From CBETVX01 sp965539935 (GTDB taxonomy: Bacteria; Bacillota; Clostridia; Peptostreptococcales; Caminicellaceae): DNA of 46,052 bases. The notes beneath the pieces are model-generated. The model searched no databases. It was not told the DNA's origin and saw only the letters and a program-made list of their open reading frames with translations. This document shows, piece after piece, positions 17,368 through 25,855 of the stretch (position 1 is the stretch's first letter; every line of letters begins with the position of its first letter). The DNA lies in NCBI GenBank assembly GCA_965539935.1, contig CBETVX010000023.1, forward strand, positions 1 to 46,052, written 5' to 3'. The translations under genes were made by a program, and so were the position numbers.

Positions 17368-18102
17368 TTATGATTTGAGCACTATTTCATATTTATATTT
17401 ATCACTTCTATAAATAGCTTTAGTATATTCTATGACTCTCCCATCCTTCAAATACGTCTTCCTTCTGAATAGCAGTGCCAATGAATTACTTTTTACATTT
17501 AATAAACTGCTTTCATAATCATTTATTTTTATTGGCTCTATGGTTTGTTTAGCATATTCTAAATCATATCCATATTTTTCTTTGAATATATTATATAGTG
17601 ACTTGCCCTCCTTTATGGACTCATGAAAACTTGGGCACATCCCAAAAGGTATCCAAACGATTTCAATTGCTATGGGTTCATTTTCTACTTTTCTAAGTCT
17701 TGCTAGTTCTATCACTTGGTCACAATTTTCATCTAAATTTAAATGCTCCATAATTTTCTTTGTTGCTTTTTTAATTTCAAAGGACAATATTTTAGTATCG
17801 GATTTTAAACCCTTTTCTTCCATTTGTTCAGTAAATCCCTTTAGTTTGGAAAGTTGTTGCTTCATCTTGGGCTCTGCAACAAATGTCCCTTTCCCTTGTT
17901 CTCTATATAATAGTCCCTCGTTGACTAAGTCCATTATTGCCTTCCTTGCCGTCATTCTGCTAATACCCTGTAGTTCACATAATTCCCTTTCAGGAGGTAC
18001 AGGGTCTCCAGGCTTTAGTTCTTCATTTTCAATCATTTCTTGTATAATTTCTTTTAATTGATAATATAAAGGTAAGGGATTTTGTTTTGATACCTTTTTC
18101 AA
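17368..18102 (-). CDS. nagR: GntR/HutC-family regulator (NagR-like)
   Basis: Transcription factor, about 244 aa: an N-terminal winged helix (LPLYYQLKEIIQEMIENE, PPERELCELQGISRMTARKA, YREQGKGTFV) and a C-terminal UTRA ligand domain (IELARLRKVENEPIAIEIVWIP in two parts, LEYTKAIYRSDKYKYEI-like end). NagR proteins bind glucosamine-6-phosphate or GlcNAc-6-phosphate and repress nag genes. The start is probably TTG at 18102, with GGAGTG at the right distance; GTG at 18111 would overlap that site. Its position inside the operon and the operator-like site near the murQ promoter support autoregulation of the whole set; this is inferred. Confidence 0.88.
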   Translation of the reverse strand: MKKVSKQNPLPLYYQLKEIIQEMIENEELKPGDPVPPERELCELQGISRMTARKAIMDLVNEGLLYREQGKGTFVAEPKMKQQLSKLKGFTEQMEEKGLKSDTKILSFEIKKATKKIMEHLNLDENCDQVIELARLRKVENEPIAIEIVWIPFGMCPSFHESIKEGKSLYNIFKEKYGYDLEYAKQTIEPIKINDYESSLLNVKSNSLALLFRRKTYLKDGRVIEYTKAIYRSDKYKYEIVLKS

Positions 18103-18125
18103 TAGAATCACTCCATACTTTATGC

Positions 18126-18614
18126 TTATTTTCTTTTATTCTTAAGTTTCATTATTACACTATTTGGTGATGTAACTGATCCTTCCATTTTTACTATTCT
18201 ATCCACTTTAGACATATTTGTTATAACTACTGGTGTTATTATGGGCTTCCCATTTCCCTTTAGGTAATCTAAATCAACTTCCACTAATTTATCCCCTGCT
18301 TTTACAATATCACCATTGTCAACAAAGGTTTTGAAGCCTTTCCCTTCAAGCTCTACTGTATCTATACCTATGTGAATAAGGATTTGTAGCCCTCCATCAG
18401 TTTCTATACCTATGGCATGTTTAGTAGGAAATACCTGAACTATCTTTCCATCACAAGGTGAATTTACTATACCTTCCCTTGGCTGTATGGCTATTCCATC
18501 TCCCACCATTTTTTGAGAAAAAACTTCATCGGGTACATCTTCAATACTAACTATTAGGCCACTCATAGGTGATAGTATTTCTATATATTTTTTTCTTTTA
18601 AATAGTTTTAACAT
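18126..18614 (-). CDS. PTS glucose-type EIIA component
   Basis: Soluble phosphocarrier, 162 aa, that takes phosphate from HPr and passes it to a Glc-superfamily EIIB, here most likely the IIA-less NagE in the same operon. The sequence shows SPMSGLIVSIEDVPDEVF, the two active-site histidines in FPTKHAIGIETDGG and LIHIGIDTVELEGKGF, and KAGDKLVEVDLDYL. It is 23 bases upstream of the regulator and 34 bases after murQ. Confidence 0.94.
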   Translation of the reverse strand: MLKLFKRKKYIEILSPMSGLIVSIEDVPDEVFSQKMVGDGIAIQPREGIVNSPCDGKIVQVFPTKHAIGIETDGGLQILIHIGIDTVELEGKGFKTFVDNGDIVKAGDKLVEVDLDYLKGNGKPIITPVVITNMSKVDRIVKMEGSVTSPNSVIMKLKNKRK

Positions 18615-18648
18615 AGTATTTCCTCCACGTTATCCTTCCTTTTCTTCA

Positions 18649-19533
18649 TTAGAATAATTCCCTTGTTATTATTCCGTTATTTTCCTCTAAAAATCTTTTA
18701 GCTTCATCTATTTCAATACCTTTATTTATCATTATGATAGCTAATTTAGCATCATAATCACATTTTTTTAGTACGTCCTGTACAATTTCTATATCTACAC
18801 CAGTGGCCAAATGGACAATTGATTCTACCCTTTTTCTAAGCTTTTGGTTTATTGGTCTAACATTTACCATCAGATTGCTATATACCTTCCCCATTTTAAT
18901 CATGGAAGCTGTACTCAACATATTTAGAACCATTTTTTGAGCTGTTCCTGCTTTCATCCTTGTAGAACCCATAATTACTTCAGGCCCTACATCCACACAA
19001 ATACAAATATCACATAGATTTTTCAGTTCTCCATCGGGATTACAAATCAAGCCTATTGTCTTAGCGCCCTTTTCCTTAGCATAACTTACAGCACTTTTTA
19101 CATAAGGTGTATTACCACTGGCAGTTATGCCTACCACTACATCTTTATTACTTATCCCTTTTTCCATCATATCCTTGATAGCCAAATCTTCATCATCTTC
19201 AGTATGTTCTAGCCACCCAGCTATGGCCTTTTCTCCACCTGAAATAATGCCCTGTACTAATGAATCATTTACTCCATAGGTTGGTGGACACTCCGATGCA
19301 TCTAATATTCCGATTTTGCCACTGGTCCCACTTCCTATGTAAAAAAGCCTACCTCCATTTTTAAAACTATCTGCAATACAATCTACAGCTTTTGCAATAC
19401 ATACCTTTTCTTTTTCTACTGCATATGCCACACTTTTATCTTCATCATTTATTTTTTCTATTATTCCAACAGTAGGAAGTGTATCAATATCCAATGTGTT
19501 TCTATTCCTTCCTTTTACAATTATTTCTTTCAA
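18649..19533 (-). CDS. murQ: N-acetylmuramic acid 6-phosphate etherase MurQ
   Basis: Cleaves the lactyl ether of MurNAc-6-phosphate to GlcNAc-6-phosphate and D-lactate, feeding NagA; 294 aa, normal length. It has a SIS sugar-isomerase fold: GRLFYIGSGTSGKIGILDA, followed by SECPPTYG with the catalytic glutamate, VVGITASGNTPYV, and MGSTRMKAGTAQKMVLNM. A UBA-like C-terminal helix bundle follows. The start is TTG with AAAGGTGATC upstream. First gene of the operon, directly behind a consensus promoter. Its presence means the operon recycles or scavenges peptidoglycan sugars, not only free GlcNAc. Confidence 0.95.
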   Translation of the reverse strand: MKEIIVKGRNRNTLDIDTLPTVGIIEKINDEDKSVAYAVEKEKVCIAKAVDCIADSFKNGGRLFYIGSGTSGKIGILDASECPPTYGVNDSLVQGIISGGEKAIAGWLEHTEDDEDLAIKDMMEKGISNKDVVVGITASGNTPYVKSAVSYAKEKGAKTIGLICNPDGELKNLCDICICVDVGPEVIMGSTRMKAGTAQKMVLNMLSTASMIKMGKVYSNLMVNVRPINQKLRKRVESIVHLATGVDIEIVQDVLKKCDYDAKLAIIMINKGIEIDEAKRFLEENNGIITRELF

Positions 19534-19580
19534 GATTGATCACCTTTCTTGAGGTTATTGTATTGTTGTAATAATGTTAT

Positions 19581-19636
19581 GTTGTATATACCAATTTCTA
19601 TACTATAATTATAAATTTCATTTATTATATTGTCAA
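19581..19636 (-). promoter_or_regulatory. murQ operon promoter with GntR/NagR-type operator
   Basis: On the minus strand, -35 TTGACA (19631-19636) and -10 TATAAT (19608-19613) are both perfect consensus and 17 bases apart. ATTGGTATATACAAC (19581-19595) lies just downstream, at about +6 to +20, where a bound repressor would block transcription. It resembles the NagR/GntR dre-type site beginning ATTGGTATAG. The operator assignment is an inference. Confidence 0.7.
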
Positions 19637-19754
19637 ATATTTATTATGAATTTTTTTGTAATTTTCAATACAAGTTCTTTTCCATTAATTAAGGTATATA
19701 TTTTAGAATGTCTATTTTTTCTTAATTCTTTAGTTATTTACTTCATTATTTTTT

Positions 19755-19944
19755 CAGAACAAAGGCGTCTTACAACGCTTTGTTAGTTCGTAGTTCTTAG
19801 TTCGTAGTTAGTACTTATAGGTCGGTAAAAGCAATAAAAAACTAATTTTTTACTGGTAATGATTTGTAATTTATTGTATGTCTTAAATTTATTTGAATTG
19901 CTAACTATAATTTTTTGCGAAAAAGGTCTGAATTCCTAGACAAA
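19755..19944. repeat. Dispersed intergenic repeat, copy A
   Basis: About 180 bases shared in diverged form with 31908-32082. Common blocks in the same order are CAAAGGC, TTGTTAGTTC, an identical 18-mer TTTTACTGGTAATGATTT (19848-19865), TTATTTGAATT-like, TATAATTTTTTTG-like, and AAAAAGGT ending near CAA. This copy also holds short tandem TTAGTTCGTAG units (19783-19810). Both copies lie beyond the terminator of a minus-strand gene. There is no open frame. Confidence 0.65.
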
Positions 19945-19972
19945 AACAAAAAGCTGAGGTTTTTGCCCCGGC
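19942..19972 (-). terminator. Probable terminator of the HEPN/MNT pair
   Basis: GCTGAGG (19953-19959) and CCCCGGC (19966-19972) form an imperfect stem (one mismatch, one wobble) with a 6-nt loop; the minus strand then reads TTTTTGTTTTTG. It is directly behind the HEPN stop codon. Confidence 0.6.
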
Positions 19973-19974
19973 AT

Positions 19975-20358
19975 TTATAATAGGTCATTTATCATATCAA
20001 TTATTTTTCTAGCAATAGATAAGCATTCTTCAGCATCTTCCTTTGAAACATTCAGAGGATCTTCAGCTGGATATCTAGTTTCTATGTAAAAAGCATTTAC
20101 ATATGCACAATCCTTAAAATAATCTTTAAATCCATTATCAAATTTACTTGCTTTTTTACATAGTTTTACTAAGTTATGTCCATCTTGAAGAAATCCAGTT
20201 TTAAATATTAAATATCCTTTTATATGTTTTTCTATTGCCTGCTGACAATGAAAACAAACTAACCCAAAATCTCCATCATGTTCAAATAATATATTTGCTC
20301 CCTTTAAATCCTTCTCAGCCATTTCTAGCCATTCCTTATACCTTTTTGTATCTACCAA
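19975..20358 (-). CDS. HEPN domain protein (MNT/HEPN pair)
   Basis: About 127 aa, all-helical HEPN family (PF05168 type): a helix with ARY-like start DTKRYKEWLEMAEKDLKGA, the core FHCQQAIEKHIKGYL, and a late helix DAEECLSIARKIIDMIN. In MNT/HEPN modules the HEPN partner is often a toxin RNase, but I find no RX4-6H catalytic motif here: no histidine lies five to seven residues after an arginine. It may therefore be a non-toxic member. The start is probably TTG 20358 with AGGGGG upstream; GTG 20364 abuts that site. It overlaps the MNT gene by about 23 bases. Confidence 0.8.
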   Translation of the reverse strand: MVDTKRYKEWLEMAEKDLKGANILFEHDGDFGLVCFHCQQAIEKHIKGYLIFKTGFLQDGHNLVKLCKKASKFDNGFKDYFKDCAYVNAFYIETRYPAEDPLNVSKEDAEECLSIARKIIDMINDLL

Positions 20359-20656
20359 TAACACTTCCCCCTGTCCTAAATATTATGTTTGCAAAGGTAG
20401 ATGGATCATCTTTATACCTTTCCCACTCTTCTTTTGTATAAATAACTATATCTACATCACTATCGTATTCTATTTCAAGTAAAATTTTCTCAACTAATTT
20501 TCTCTTATTATGAGTATTTATTATTATGCATAAATCAATATCACTTCTTTTATTAATCAGTCCCTTTGCATAGGAACCAAAAATGAAAATGTCTAAGGGA
20601 TTAAACTTATTGATAATTTGTGATACAATACTATCTATTTCTTTCGTTAGAATCAT
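20336..20656 (-). CDS. Minimal nucleotidyltransferase (MNT) of HEPN/MNT pair
   Basis: 106 aa, a pol-beta-like minimal nucleotidyltransferase. The signature GSYAKGLINKRSDIDLC is exactly GSX10DXD, and a third acidic position is visible in DVDIVIYTKEEW. In characterised pairs the MNT antitoxin AMPylates or neutralises the HEPN partner; whether that applies here is unknown. It is upstream of, and overlaps, the HEPN gene. Start ATG; the upstream sequence gives only a modest ribosome binding site (AAAGGATTC). Confidence 0.85.
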   Translation of the reverse strand: MILTKEIDSIVSQIINKFNPLDIFIFGSYAKGLINKRSDIDLCIIINTHNKRKLVEKILLEIEYDSDVDIVIYTKEEWERYKDDPSTFANIIFRTGGSVIGRYKKV

Positions 20657-20739
20657 TATTAGAATCCTTTCATTAAGTTGGTATCAGTTTACGTCTATTA
20701 ACATTATTATACCATCTCTGACTACTTTTAACATTATAT

Positions 20740-21336
20740 TTATTCTGAATCAAAGGGGTATAACACACTGAGTTTTTCCTTACTAAAAACCCCACTGACA
20801 AATATAAAGTATTCTGGCAAATTTTCCTTTGCCCATAGTATTTCATCACCTAATATATTTTTACATATAGATGCCACATCAAAACCTAATGACTCTAAAG
20901 ACAATTGCATTTTGTCAGGATGAATGCAGGGTTTTTCTTCTTCTCTAGTACACTCATTGCAAACTATACATCTTCCTGGAAATAGAACAAGTACATCTTC
21001 ATTTTCTTTTGTGAAAATTCTTAGCTTCTTATCTAAAGCCCTTCGAGCAGCTTTATAAATTTCATTTGATACGTATTCTAAATCATTATCTTCTATTAAA
21101 TTTTTAAAATTATCTCCTAGACTATTTATATATAGCTTACTTCCAATAATATTTACATACCGATAACTATCAATTAACTTTGAAGTGTCAAAGTCATATG
21201 GAGGACATCCCCAAATCTTACCATATTCTTGACACTTTTTACAATACTCTATGAAAACCTCAGGTTCAAAATATTTCTTTATTTCTTCTACATTTCTTTC
21301 TTCGATATTATGACTGAATTTCATCTCATCTTTCAT
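20740..21336 (-). CDS. DUF2284 cysteine-rich putative metal-binding protein
   Basis: 198 aa, soluble. Cysteine clusters fit the DUF2284 family: YCKKCQEYGKIWGCPPYDF near the N-terminus, then PGRCIVCNECTREEEKPC in the middle and a further Cys in VASICKNIL. Several of these could hold an Fe-S cluster or another metal. The function is unknown. Start ATG with AAAGGGTG upstream. It stands alone between the MNT gene and thiol peroxidase. Confidence 0.82.
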   Translation of the reverse strand: MKDEMKFSHNIEERNVEEIKKYFEPEVFIEYCKKCQEYGKIWGCPPYDFDTSKLIDSYRYVNIIGSKLYINSLGDNFKNLIEDNDLEYVSNEIYKAARRALDKKLRIFTKENEDVLVLFPGRCIVCNECTREEEKPCIHPDKMQLSLESLGFDVASICKNILGDEILWAKENLPEYFIFVSGVFSKEKLSVLYPFDSE

Positions 21337-21451
21337 ATATACACACCCTTTTTATAGAACTTAGATATCTTTGTTTTTAATTCATTTTTTATACAATATG
21401 TATTTTAAATCTCTTTACTATTTTATCATAATATTTTAAATTTTTTCAAAA

Positions 21452-21485
21452 AACAGAGAAGGTCATCTCCCTTTAAGATGACCTT
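21452..21485 (-). terminator. Terminator of tpx
   Basis: AAGGTCATCT (21459-21468) and AGATGACCTT (21476-21485) form a perfect 10-bp stem with a 7-nt loop. On the minus strand CTCTGTTTTTTG follows. Confidence 0.87.
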
Positions 21486-21502
21486 TACACTATTAGAATT
21501 TA

Positions 21503-22015
21503 TTATACTAGTTTTTTTACTTCCTCTAATGCCTTTTCATAATTAGGCTCATTAGTAACTTCTTCTACATATTCCACATATCTAACTACATTCTCTTTAT
21601 CTACTACAACTACTCCCCTTGATAATAATCTAAGCTCATCAATAACAAAGCCATATTTTTCTCCAAAATCTAAATCCTTGTGATCAGAAACTACTTCGAT
21701 ATTTTCTATACCTTCAGCTCCACAAAATCTCTTTTGGGCAAAGGGCAAGTCAACAGTTATAGTAATTATTTCTACATCTTCACTTAGATTAGTGGCTTCT
21801 TTATTGAAAAATGATGTCTGTAATGAGCAAACTGGAGTATCTATAGAAGGTGCAACACTTATAACCTTTATTTTTCCTTCTGTATCTCTATAGAAATCAA
21901 AATCCGATAGGTCTTGTTTAACAGCCTTGAAATTTTTAGCTTTATCTCCTACTTTTACTTCTTCGCCCCTTAATGTAATAGGATTTCCTCCAAATTTTGC
22001 TACGTCCTTTCTCAT
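21503..22015 (-). CDS. tpx: Thiol peroxidase Tpx
   Basis: Atypical 2-Cys peroxiredoxin, 170 aa, that reduces hydroperoxides with thioredoxin as electron donor. The peroxidatic cysteine is in PSIDTPVCSLQT, the resolving cysteine in LPFAQKRFCGAEGIENI, and the C-terminal region is RGVVVVDKENVVRYVEYV. The start ATG follows TAGGGAGG. Monocistronic with a good terminator. It fits oxygen defence in an anaerobe. Confidence 0.95.
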   Translation of the reverse strand: MRKDVAKFGGNPITLRGEEVKVGDKAKNFKAVKQDLSDFDFYRDTEGKIKVISVAPSIDTPVCSLQTSFFNKEATNLSEDVEIITITVDLPFAQKRFCGAEGIENIEVVSDHKDLDFGEKYGFVIDELRLLSRGVVVVDKENVVRYVEYVEEVTNEPNYEKALEEVKKLV

Positions 22016-22199
22016 AATAATACCTCCCTAATAATTATATCTTTGTTTATTTAATTTCTTTACTCAAATTATTATTACCCATATGACAATTTATTTAACA
22101 AATTTTTGTAAAAGTTAATACAAAAATCCCTAATACCATGTGAGGAGGTATCAATTTAATAGTTATTACTAAGTAAAATGGAATGGACAATTTCATCAT

Positions 22200-24131
22200 C
22201 TATTCTTTCATTAAAAATGTAGGGAAATAGTAATCAGGTGGAGGAATTGGTATCCCCCTTGAATAAGTATACGTAGGTATCTTAAGTCCTTCTTTTGTTA
22301 CATATACCTTCAAAAATCCAATATTGTATGCTGAATTATCATTTTGAAAAGGAAAATTACTTGCAGATTTAATTCCCTTTGGCAGCTTATATATATCGTA
22401 ATCGTTCCTCCATAGAGGATAATCTCCAATAGACTTTTTGTCATCCCAGAATCTTATAAAGTAAAACTCATCTTCAAGTTCTACATTTTCTAAATTTTCT
22501 TTTGTTGATATTAGCTTACCATTTATGTCATATATATAGATAGTACTGTCCTTTAAACAATAAAATTCATTATCAACTCTTTTAATCCTTTCAAATTCTT
22601 GAGGTATTATAACTTCCTCATCTAAAGTCATTATTCCATATCTCAAATTATCAAAATCTTCTTCTATTTGTAACAGTCCATATTCATCGGTATATTTTTC
22701 AATATGGATTTTTGCAAATCTTATCAATTTGTCCTCATATATTTTCAGCATTTTATATTCTGGACTAACTATTACATTTCCTCCTTTATCTATTATTCCA
22801 AATACTGCCCCACTTAATCCTTGAGAAGTGCTTCTTGATGTAAATTCTCCATCACCAAGAAAAACTGCAATCCCATCGTGGATACTTGTTATGTCCTTAA
22901 AGTCTTTAATAGTGGTTTTATTGAAATTTTTATCTATAAAGGTATATCTATTATTTTCTAGATTTACTACAGCATAATTACCTCTAAAAGGATAAATATT
23001 TTTATACTCTAACGCCTCTAGAAGCACATTTCCTTTCATATCCATTATCCCTGAATTTGAAAGGGTTTTATATTCCCTGCCATCTTCACCAGTGACAAGG
23101 ATTTCTTTTTTAAAATACACAAACTCTCCGTCTACATAATAAACTTCTACATCTTTACTTAAGGTTAATATTTTTTCACTATTATAATCATGGAGATAAT
23201 ATATATAAGAATTATTATCATCCCTTACATATAAATAATCATTATCCAATAGTTTTAATTTATCATATTCTCCTTCAAAGAGTTTTTCTCCTTTAGAATT
23301 AAAAATAGCATAGTATGAAATCCTAGAATCATTTATATTCATATAGGTTGTAATTCGTATATAGTTTTTTTCCTCACTCATATAGGAGTATTCATCTAAG
23401 GGTATATTTAGCTTTTGGATTATTTCTCCATTGTCATCTATTATGTAATATTCCTTATCTTTGATTACAAATATTACTCCCTCATATTTTTCAGGTATTA
23501 ATATTTTATCGTATTCTGGATTTACTGTTATAACTCCATCAGAAGTAACTAATCCATATTTAATCTTATCTTGAACTATTTTATATACTCTCTGTTGAAA
23601 ATCAGAATTGACCTTCCCATATTCAAACAGAAAATCAACACCTAATCTTTTCAATTCTTTAACTGCTACAAAGGAGTATCCTCCCATGTTATAGGACTTT
23701 ACTTCTTTATCATCTATAGAAATTTTCACATCACTTTTGTATATTGGACCTGAAGCTGAGATTATTTTAGATATATCTTCAATAGTTTCTTTATTGAATT
23801 GATCTTCATATTCGTCTTCACTACCTATAATAGGTGTTTTAAAAGGGCTTTTTAACCTTTTAAAACTTGTCTGTCTTTTTTCTGGATCCCATTTCATTGA
23901 GTAGCCTAAAGTTTTTAGATTCTCTACACATATAAATTTTTCATTTAGTACATCATTTCCAATGGTTAGTTTATATGTATCTATCTCAAAATGATTTATA
24001 CCGTTATTATATAAAATCTTTTCACCAGTTTTTTCATAGTATCCTATGATTTCTGATGAAGCTCCTGCCCATACAAATGTACATAAAAATATTAGAATAC
24101 TATTTACAAACATTAATTTTTTATACTTCAT
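22200..24131 (-). CDS. Secreted WG-repeat protein with stalk-like N-terminus
   Basis: 643 aa with an N-terminal signal peptide (hydrophobic run to about residue 22, WAGASS cleavage region). After it comes a segment resembling the copper-amine-oxidase N-terminal/stalk fold (YKLTIGNDVLNEKFICVENLKTLGY in two parts). The rest consists of degenerate WG (beta-propeller-like) repeats: YGLVTSDGVITVNPEYDKI, FGIIDKGGNVIVSPEYKML, YGIMTLDEEVIIPQEFERI and others. The tryptophan is mostly replaced by phenylalanine or tyrosine. Extracellular. The function is unknown; such proteins are often adhesive or scaffold-like. No terminator is evident behind it. Confidence 0.8.
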   Translation of the reverse strand: MKYKKLMFVNSILIFLCTFVWAGASSEIIGYYEKTGEKILYNNGINHFEIDTYKLTIGNDVLNEKFICVENLKTLGYSMKWDPEKRQTSFKRLKSPFKTPIIGSEDEYEDQFNKETIEDISKIISASGPIYKSDVKISIDDKEVKSYNMGGYSFVAVKELKRLGVDFLFEYGKVNSDFQQRVYKIVQDKIKYGLVTSDGVITVNPEYDKILIPEKYEGVIFVIKDKEYYIIDDNGEIIQKLNIPLDEYSYMSEEKNYIRITTYMNINDSRISYYAIFNSKGEKLFEGEYDKLKLLDNDYLYVRDDNNSYIYYLHDYNSEKILTLSKDVEVYYVDGEFVYFKKEILVTGEDGREYKTLSNSGIMDMKGNVLLEALEYKNIYPFRGNYAVVNLENNRYTFIDKNFNKTTIKDFKDITSIHDGIAVFLGDGEFTSRSTSQGLSGAVFGIIDKGGNVIVSPEYKMLKIYEDKLIRFAKIHIEKYTDEYGLLQIEEDFDNLRYGIMTLDEEVIIPQEFERIKRVDNEFYCLKDSTIYIYDINGKLISTKENLENVELEDEFYFIRFWDDKKSIGDYPLWRNDYDIYKLPKGIKSASNFPFQNDNSAYNIGFLKVYVTKEGLKIPTYTYSRGIPIPPPDYYFPTFLMKE

Positions 24132-24214
24132 ATATTTACCTCCCTCCTACTTTATTTTATCAGTATTTCAAAATATATTTTCTTAATGTTATCTTAAATA
24201 CGATATTTAACTAA

Positions 24215-24242
24215 AAACAAAAAAGTCCCCTGAGTTAGGGGA
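24215..24242 (-). terminator. Terminator of the GNAT gene
   Basis: TCCCC (24226-24230) and GGGGA (24238-24242) form a short GC stem around 7 nt. The minus strand continues ACTTTTTTGTTTTT. Confidence 0.8.
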
Positions 24243-24270
24243 TAGATTATGAAGTTAATATTTAAATATT

Positions 24271-25062
24271 CTATTTTCTAGCTGAGTACATGGCCCATCT
24301 TCCTATGTCTTCAAATCCTATTCTCTTATATATTCTACCTGCATCAGGATTATCATAAAAAAGACATAACTTACGTCCTTCATCTAATACTTCTTTACAT
24401 AATGCTATCAAGCACTTTGTAGCTAACCCTTGCTTTCTATAGTCAGGATGGGTACACACTCCTACTACCATAGCTGACTCAGAATTTTCTGCTGATGTCG
24501 ATGCACATGCTACTGCCATACCATCTCTTCTAATAAAGTAGGTTCTTCCCGAATTAGTTTTAAGAGTTTCTAAAAATATTTCCCTTGCAGATGGATCAGG
24601 ATCAAATTCTTCAATTACTTCCCTTAATCCAACTATTAAATCTACATCATCTTCAGTAGCCTTTTGAGTTTCACTCAAGTCTACATCTATATTTAAATTT
24701 TTTTGCCTTTTTAACTCTGAAAAATATTGACTTCTCTTTTTACCAAATTCAAGCTCATTTTCAAACATTTGAACTATATCCCTTTTTCCAGATAAAACTT
24801 GAAAATTATCATTAGACCTTATAATATTGGCAAATTCACTAGCATTAAATTCTCCTTTGGAATATGGTATATAATGATTTCTATATCTAAGTAATACTCC
24901 CTTTATATTGTCTGTTTCATCAAATTCTGCCCATAGATCTTGAATCCCACTGTCATATCCAAAATTTTCAATATCTCCTATTATAAATAAGTTAAAGGAG
25001 CTTTCTTCCTTGAGATATTCCATTACCTTTGAATTATCACTTTTAGTTAGCTTTCTAATCAT
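24271..25062 (-). CDS. GNAT-family N-acetyltransferase
   Basis: About 263 aa. The C-terminal GNAT domain shows the acetyl-CoA-binding loop VGVCTHPDYRKQGLATKCL (motif A, R/QxxGxG/A form) and LCLFYDNPDAGRIYKRIGFEDIG (motif B in two parts). The N-terminal half (about 1-130) is a second, degenerate domain often seen in this subfamily. The substrate cannot be inferred. The start ATG 25062 is chosen because GGAGGT lies seven bases upstream; the longer frame from 25083 would include that site. It has its own promoter at 25105-25133. Confidence 0.87.
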   Translation of the reverse strand: MIRKLTKSDNSKVMEYLKEESSFNLFIIGDIENFGYDSGIQDLWAEFDETDNIKGVLLRYRNHYIPYSKGEFNASEFANIIRSNDNFQVLSGKRDIVQMFENELEFGKKRSQYFSELKRQKNLNIDVDLSETQKATEDDVDLIVGLREVIEEFDPDPSAREIFLETLKTNSGRTYFIRRDGMAVACASTSAENSESAMVVGVCTHPDYRKQGLATKCLIALCKEVLDEGRKLCLFYDNPDAGRIYKRIGFEDIGRWAMYSARK

Positions 25063-25104
25063 TTTCCATACCTCCATTCCCAATAATCATATATAATTGT
25101 AATG

Positions 25105-25133
25105 ATATTACTAAATGGCCAAAGATATGTCAA
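25105..25133 (-). promoter_or_regulatory. Sigma-A promoter for the GNAT gene
   Basis: On the minus strand, TTGACA (25128-25133) and TAATAT (25105-25110) are separated by 17 bases. It ends about 43 bases before the chosen ATG. Confidence 0.65.
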
Positions 25134-25162
25134 TGATTTTATAGCACTTCAATAATATTGGT

Positions 25163-25852
25163 CTATAATTTAAATCTATATCCAACCCCCCATAAGGTTT
25201 CAATATATTTAGGATTTGAAGAGTCTGGCTCTATCTTTTCCCGTATTTTTCTAATATGAACAGTTATGGTTGATAAATCTCCTAGAGAATCTAATCCCCA
25301 TATTCTTTCAAAAATCTCTTGTTTGCTAAAAACACGATTTGGGTTACTAGCCAGTAAATATAAAATGTCGTACTCCTTCGATGCCAGTATAATCTCCTTT
25401 TCATTTATATATACTCTTCTTGAATAATTATCTATATATAGTCCATTGATTTCTATTATATGTTGATAATCCTTTTGCTTCTTTGTTAAACGGTCGTATC
25501 TTTTAATATGGGATTTAACCCTTGCAACTAATTCATTGGGGCTAAAGGGCTTAGTTATGTAATCGTCAGCCCCTAATCCAAGTCCTCTTATTTTATCTAT
25601 GCTTTCATCCTTGGCAGTTACCATAAGTATAGGTATATCTATTTCATCCCTTAATGTCCTGCAAATATGAAATCCATCTACTTCTGGAAGCATTAGGTCC
25701 AATATAATTAAGTCAAAGTTTTCCTTCATTGCCCTTTCCATTCCACTTAATCCAGAATGCTCTATCTTTACTTCAAATCCATTTATCTCTAAATAATCCT
25801 TTTCCAATTCAGCAATACTGATATCATCCTCAATAATTAGTACCCTTTTCAT
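25163..25852 (-). CDS. OmpR-family response regulator
   Basis: 229 aa. The receiver domain has the acidic pair IIEDD, the phosphoacceptor Asp at about residue 52 (IILDLMLPEVDG), and the switch Thr and Lys in LMVTAKDES and YITKPFSPNEL. The C-terminal winged helix is of the Trans_reg_C type (ILASKEYDILYLLASNPNRV, STITVHIRKIREKIE, ETLWGVGYRF). It follows the sensor kinase by 3 bases and closes the RND operon, so it probably controls the pump in response to a cell-surface signal. Confidence 0.95.
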   Translation of the reverse strand: MKRVLIIEDDISIAELEKDYLEINGFEVKIEHSGLSGMERAMKENFDLIILDLMLPEVDGFHICRTLRDEIDIPILMVTAKDESIDKIRGLGLGADDYITKPFSPNELVARVKSHIKRYDRLTKKQKDYQHIIEINGLYIDNYSRRVYINEKEIILASKEYDILYLLASNPNRVFSKQEIFERIWGLDSLGDLSTITVHIRKIREKIEPDSSNPKYIETLWGVGYRFKL

Positions 25853-25855
25853 GTA

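Noticed and set aside
22140..22165. Plus-strand GAGGAGGT resembling a ribosome binding site
   Set aside because: No start codon at a suitable distance and no open frame follows.
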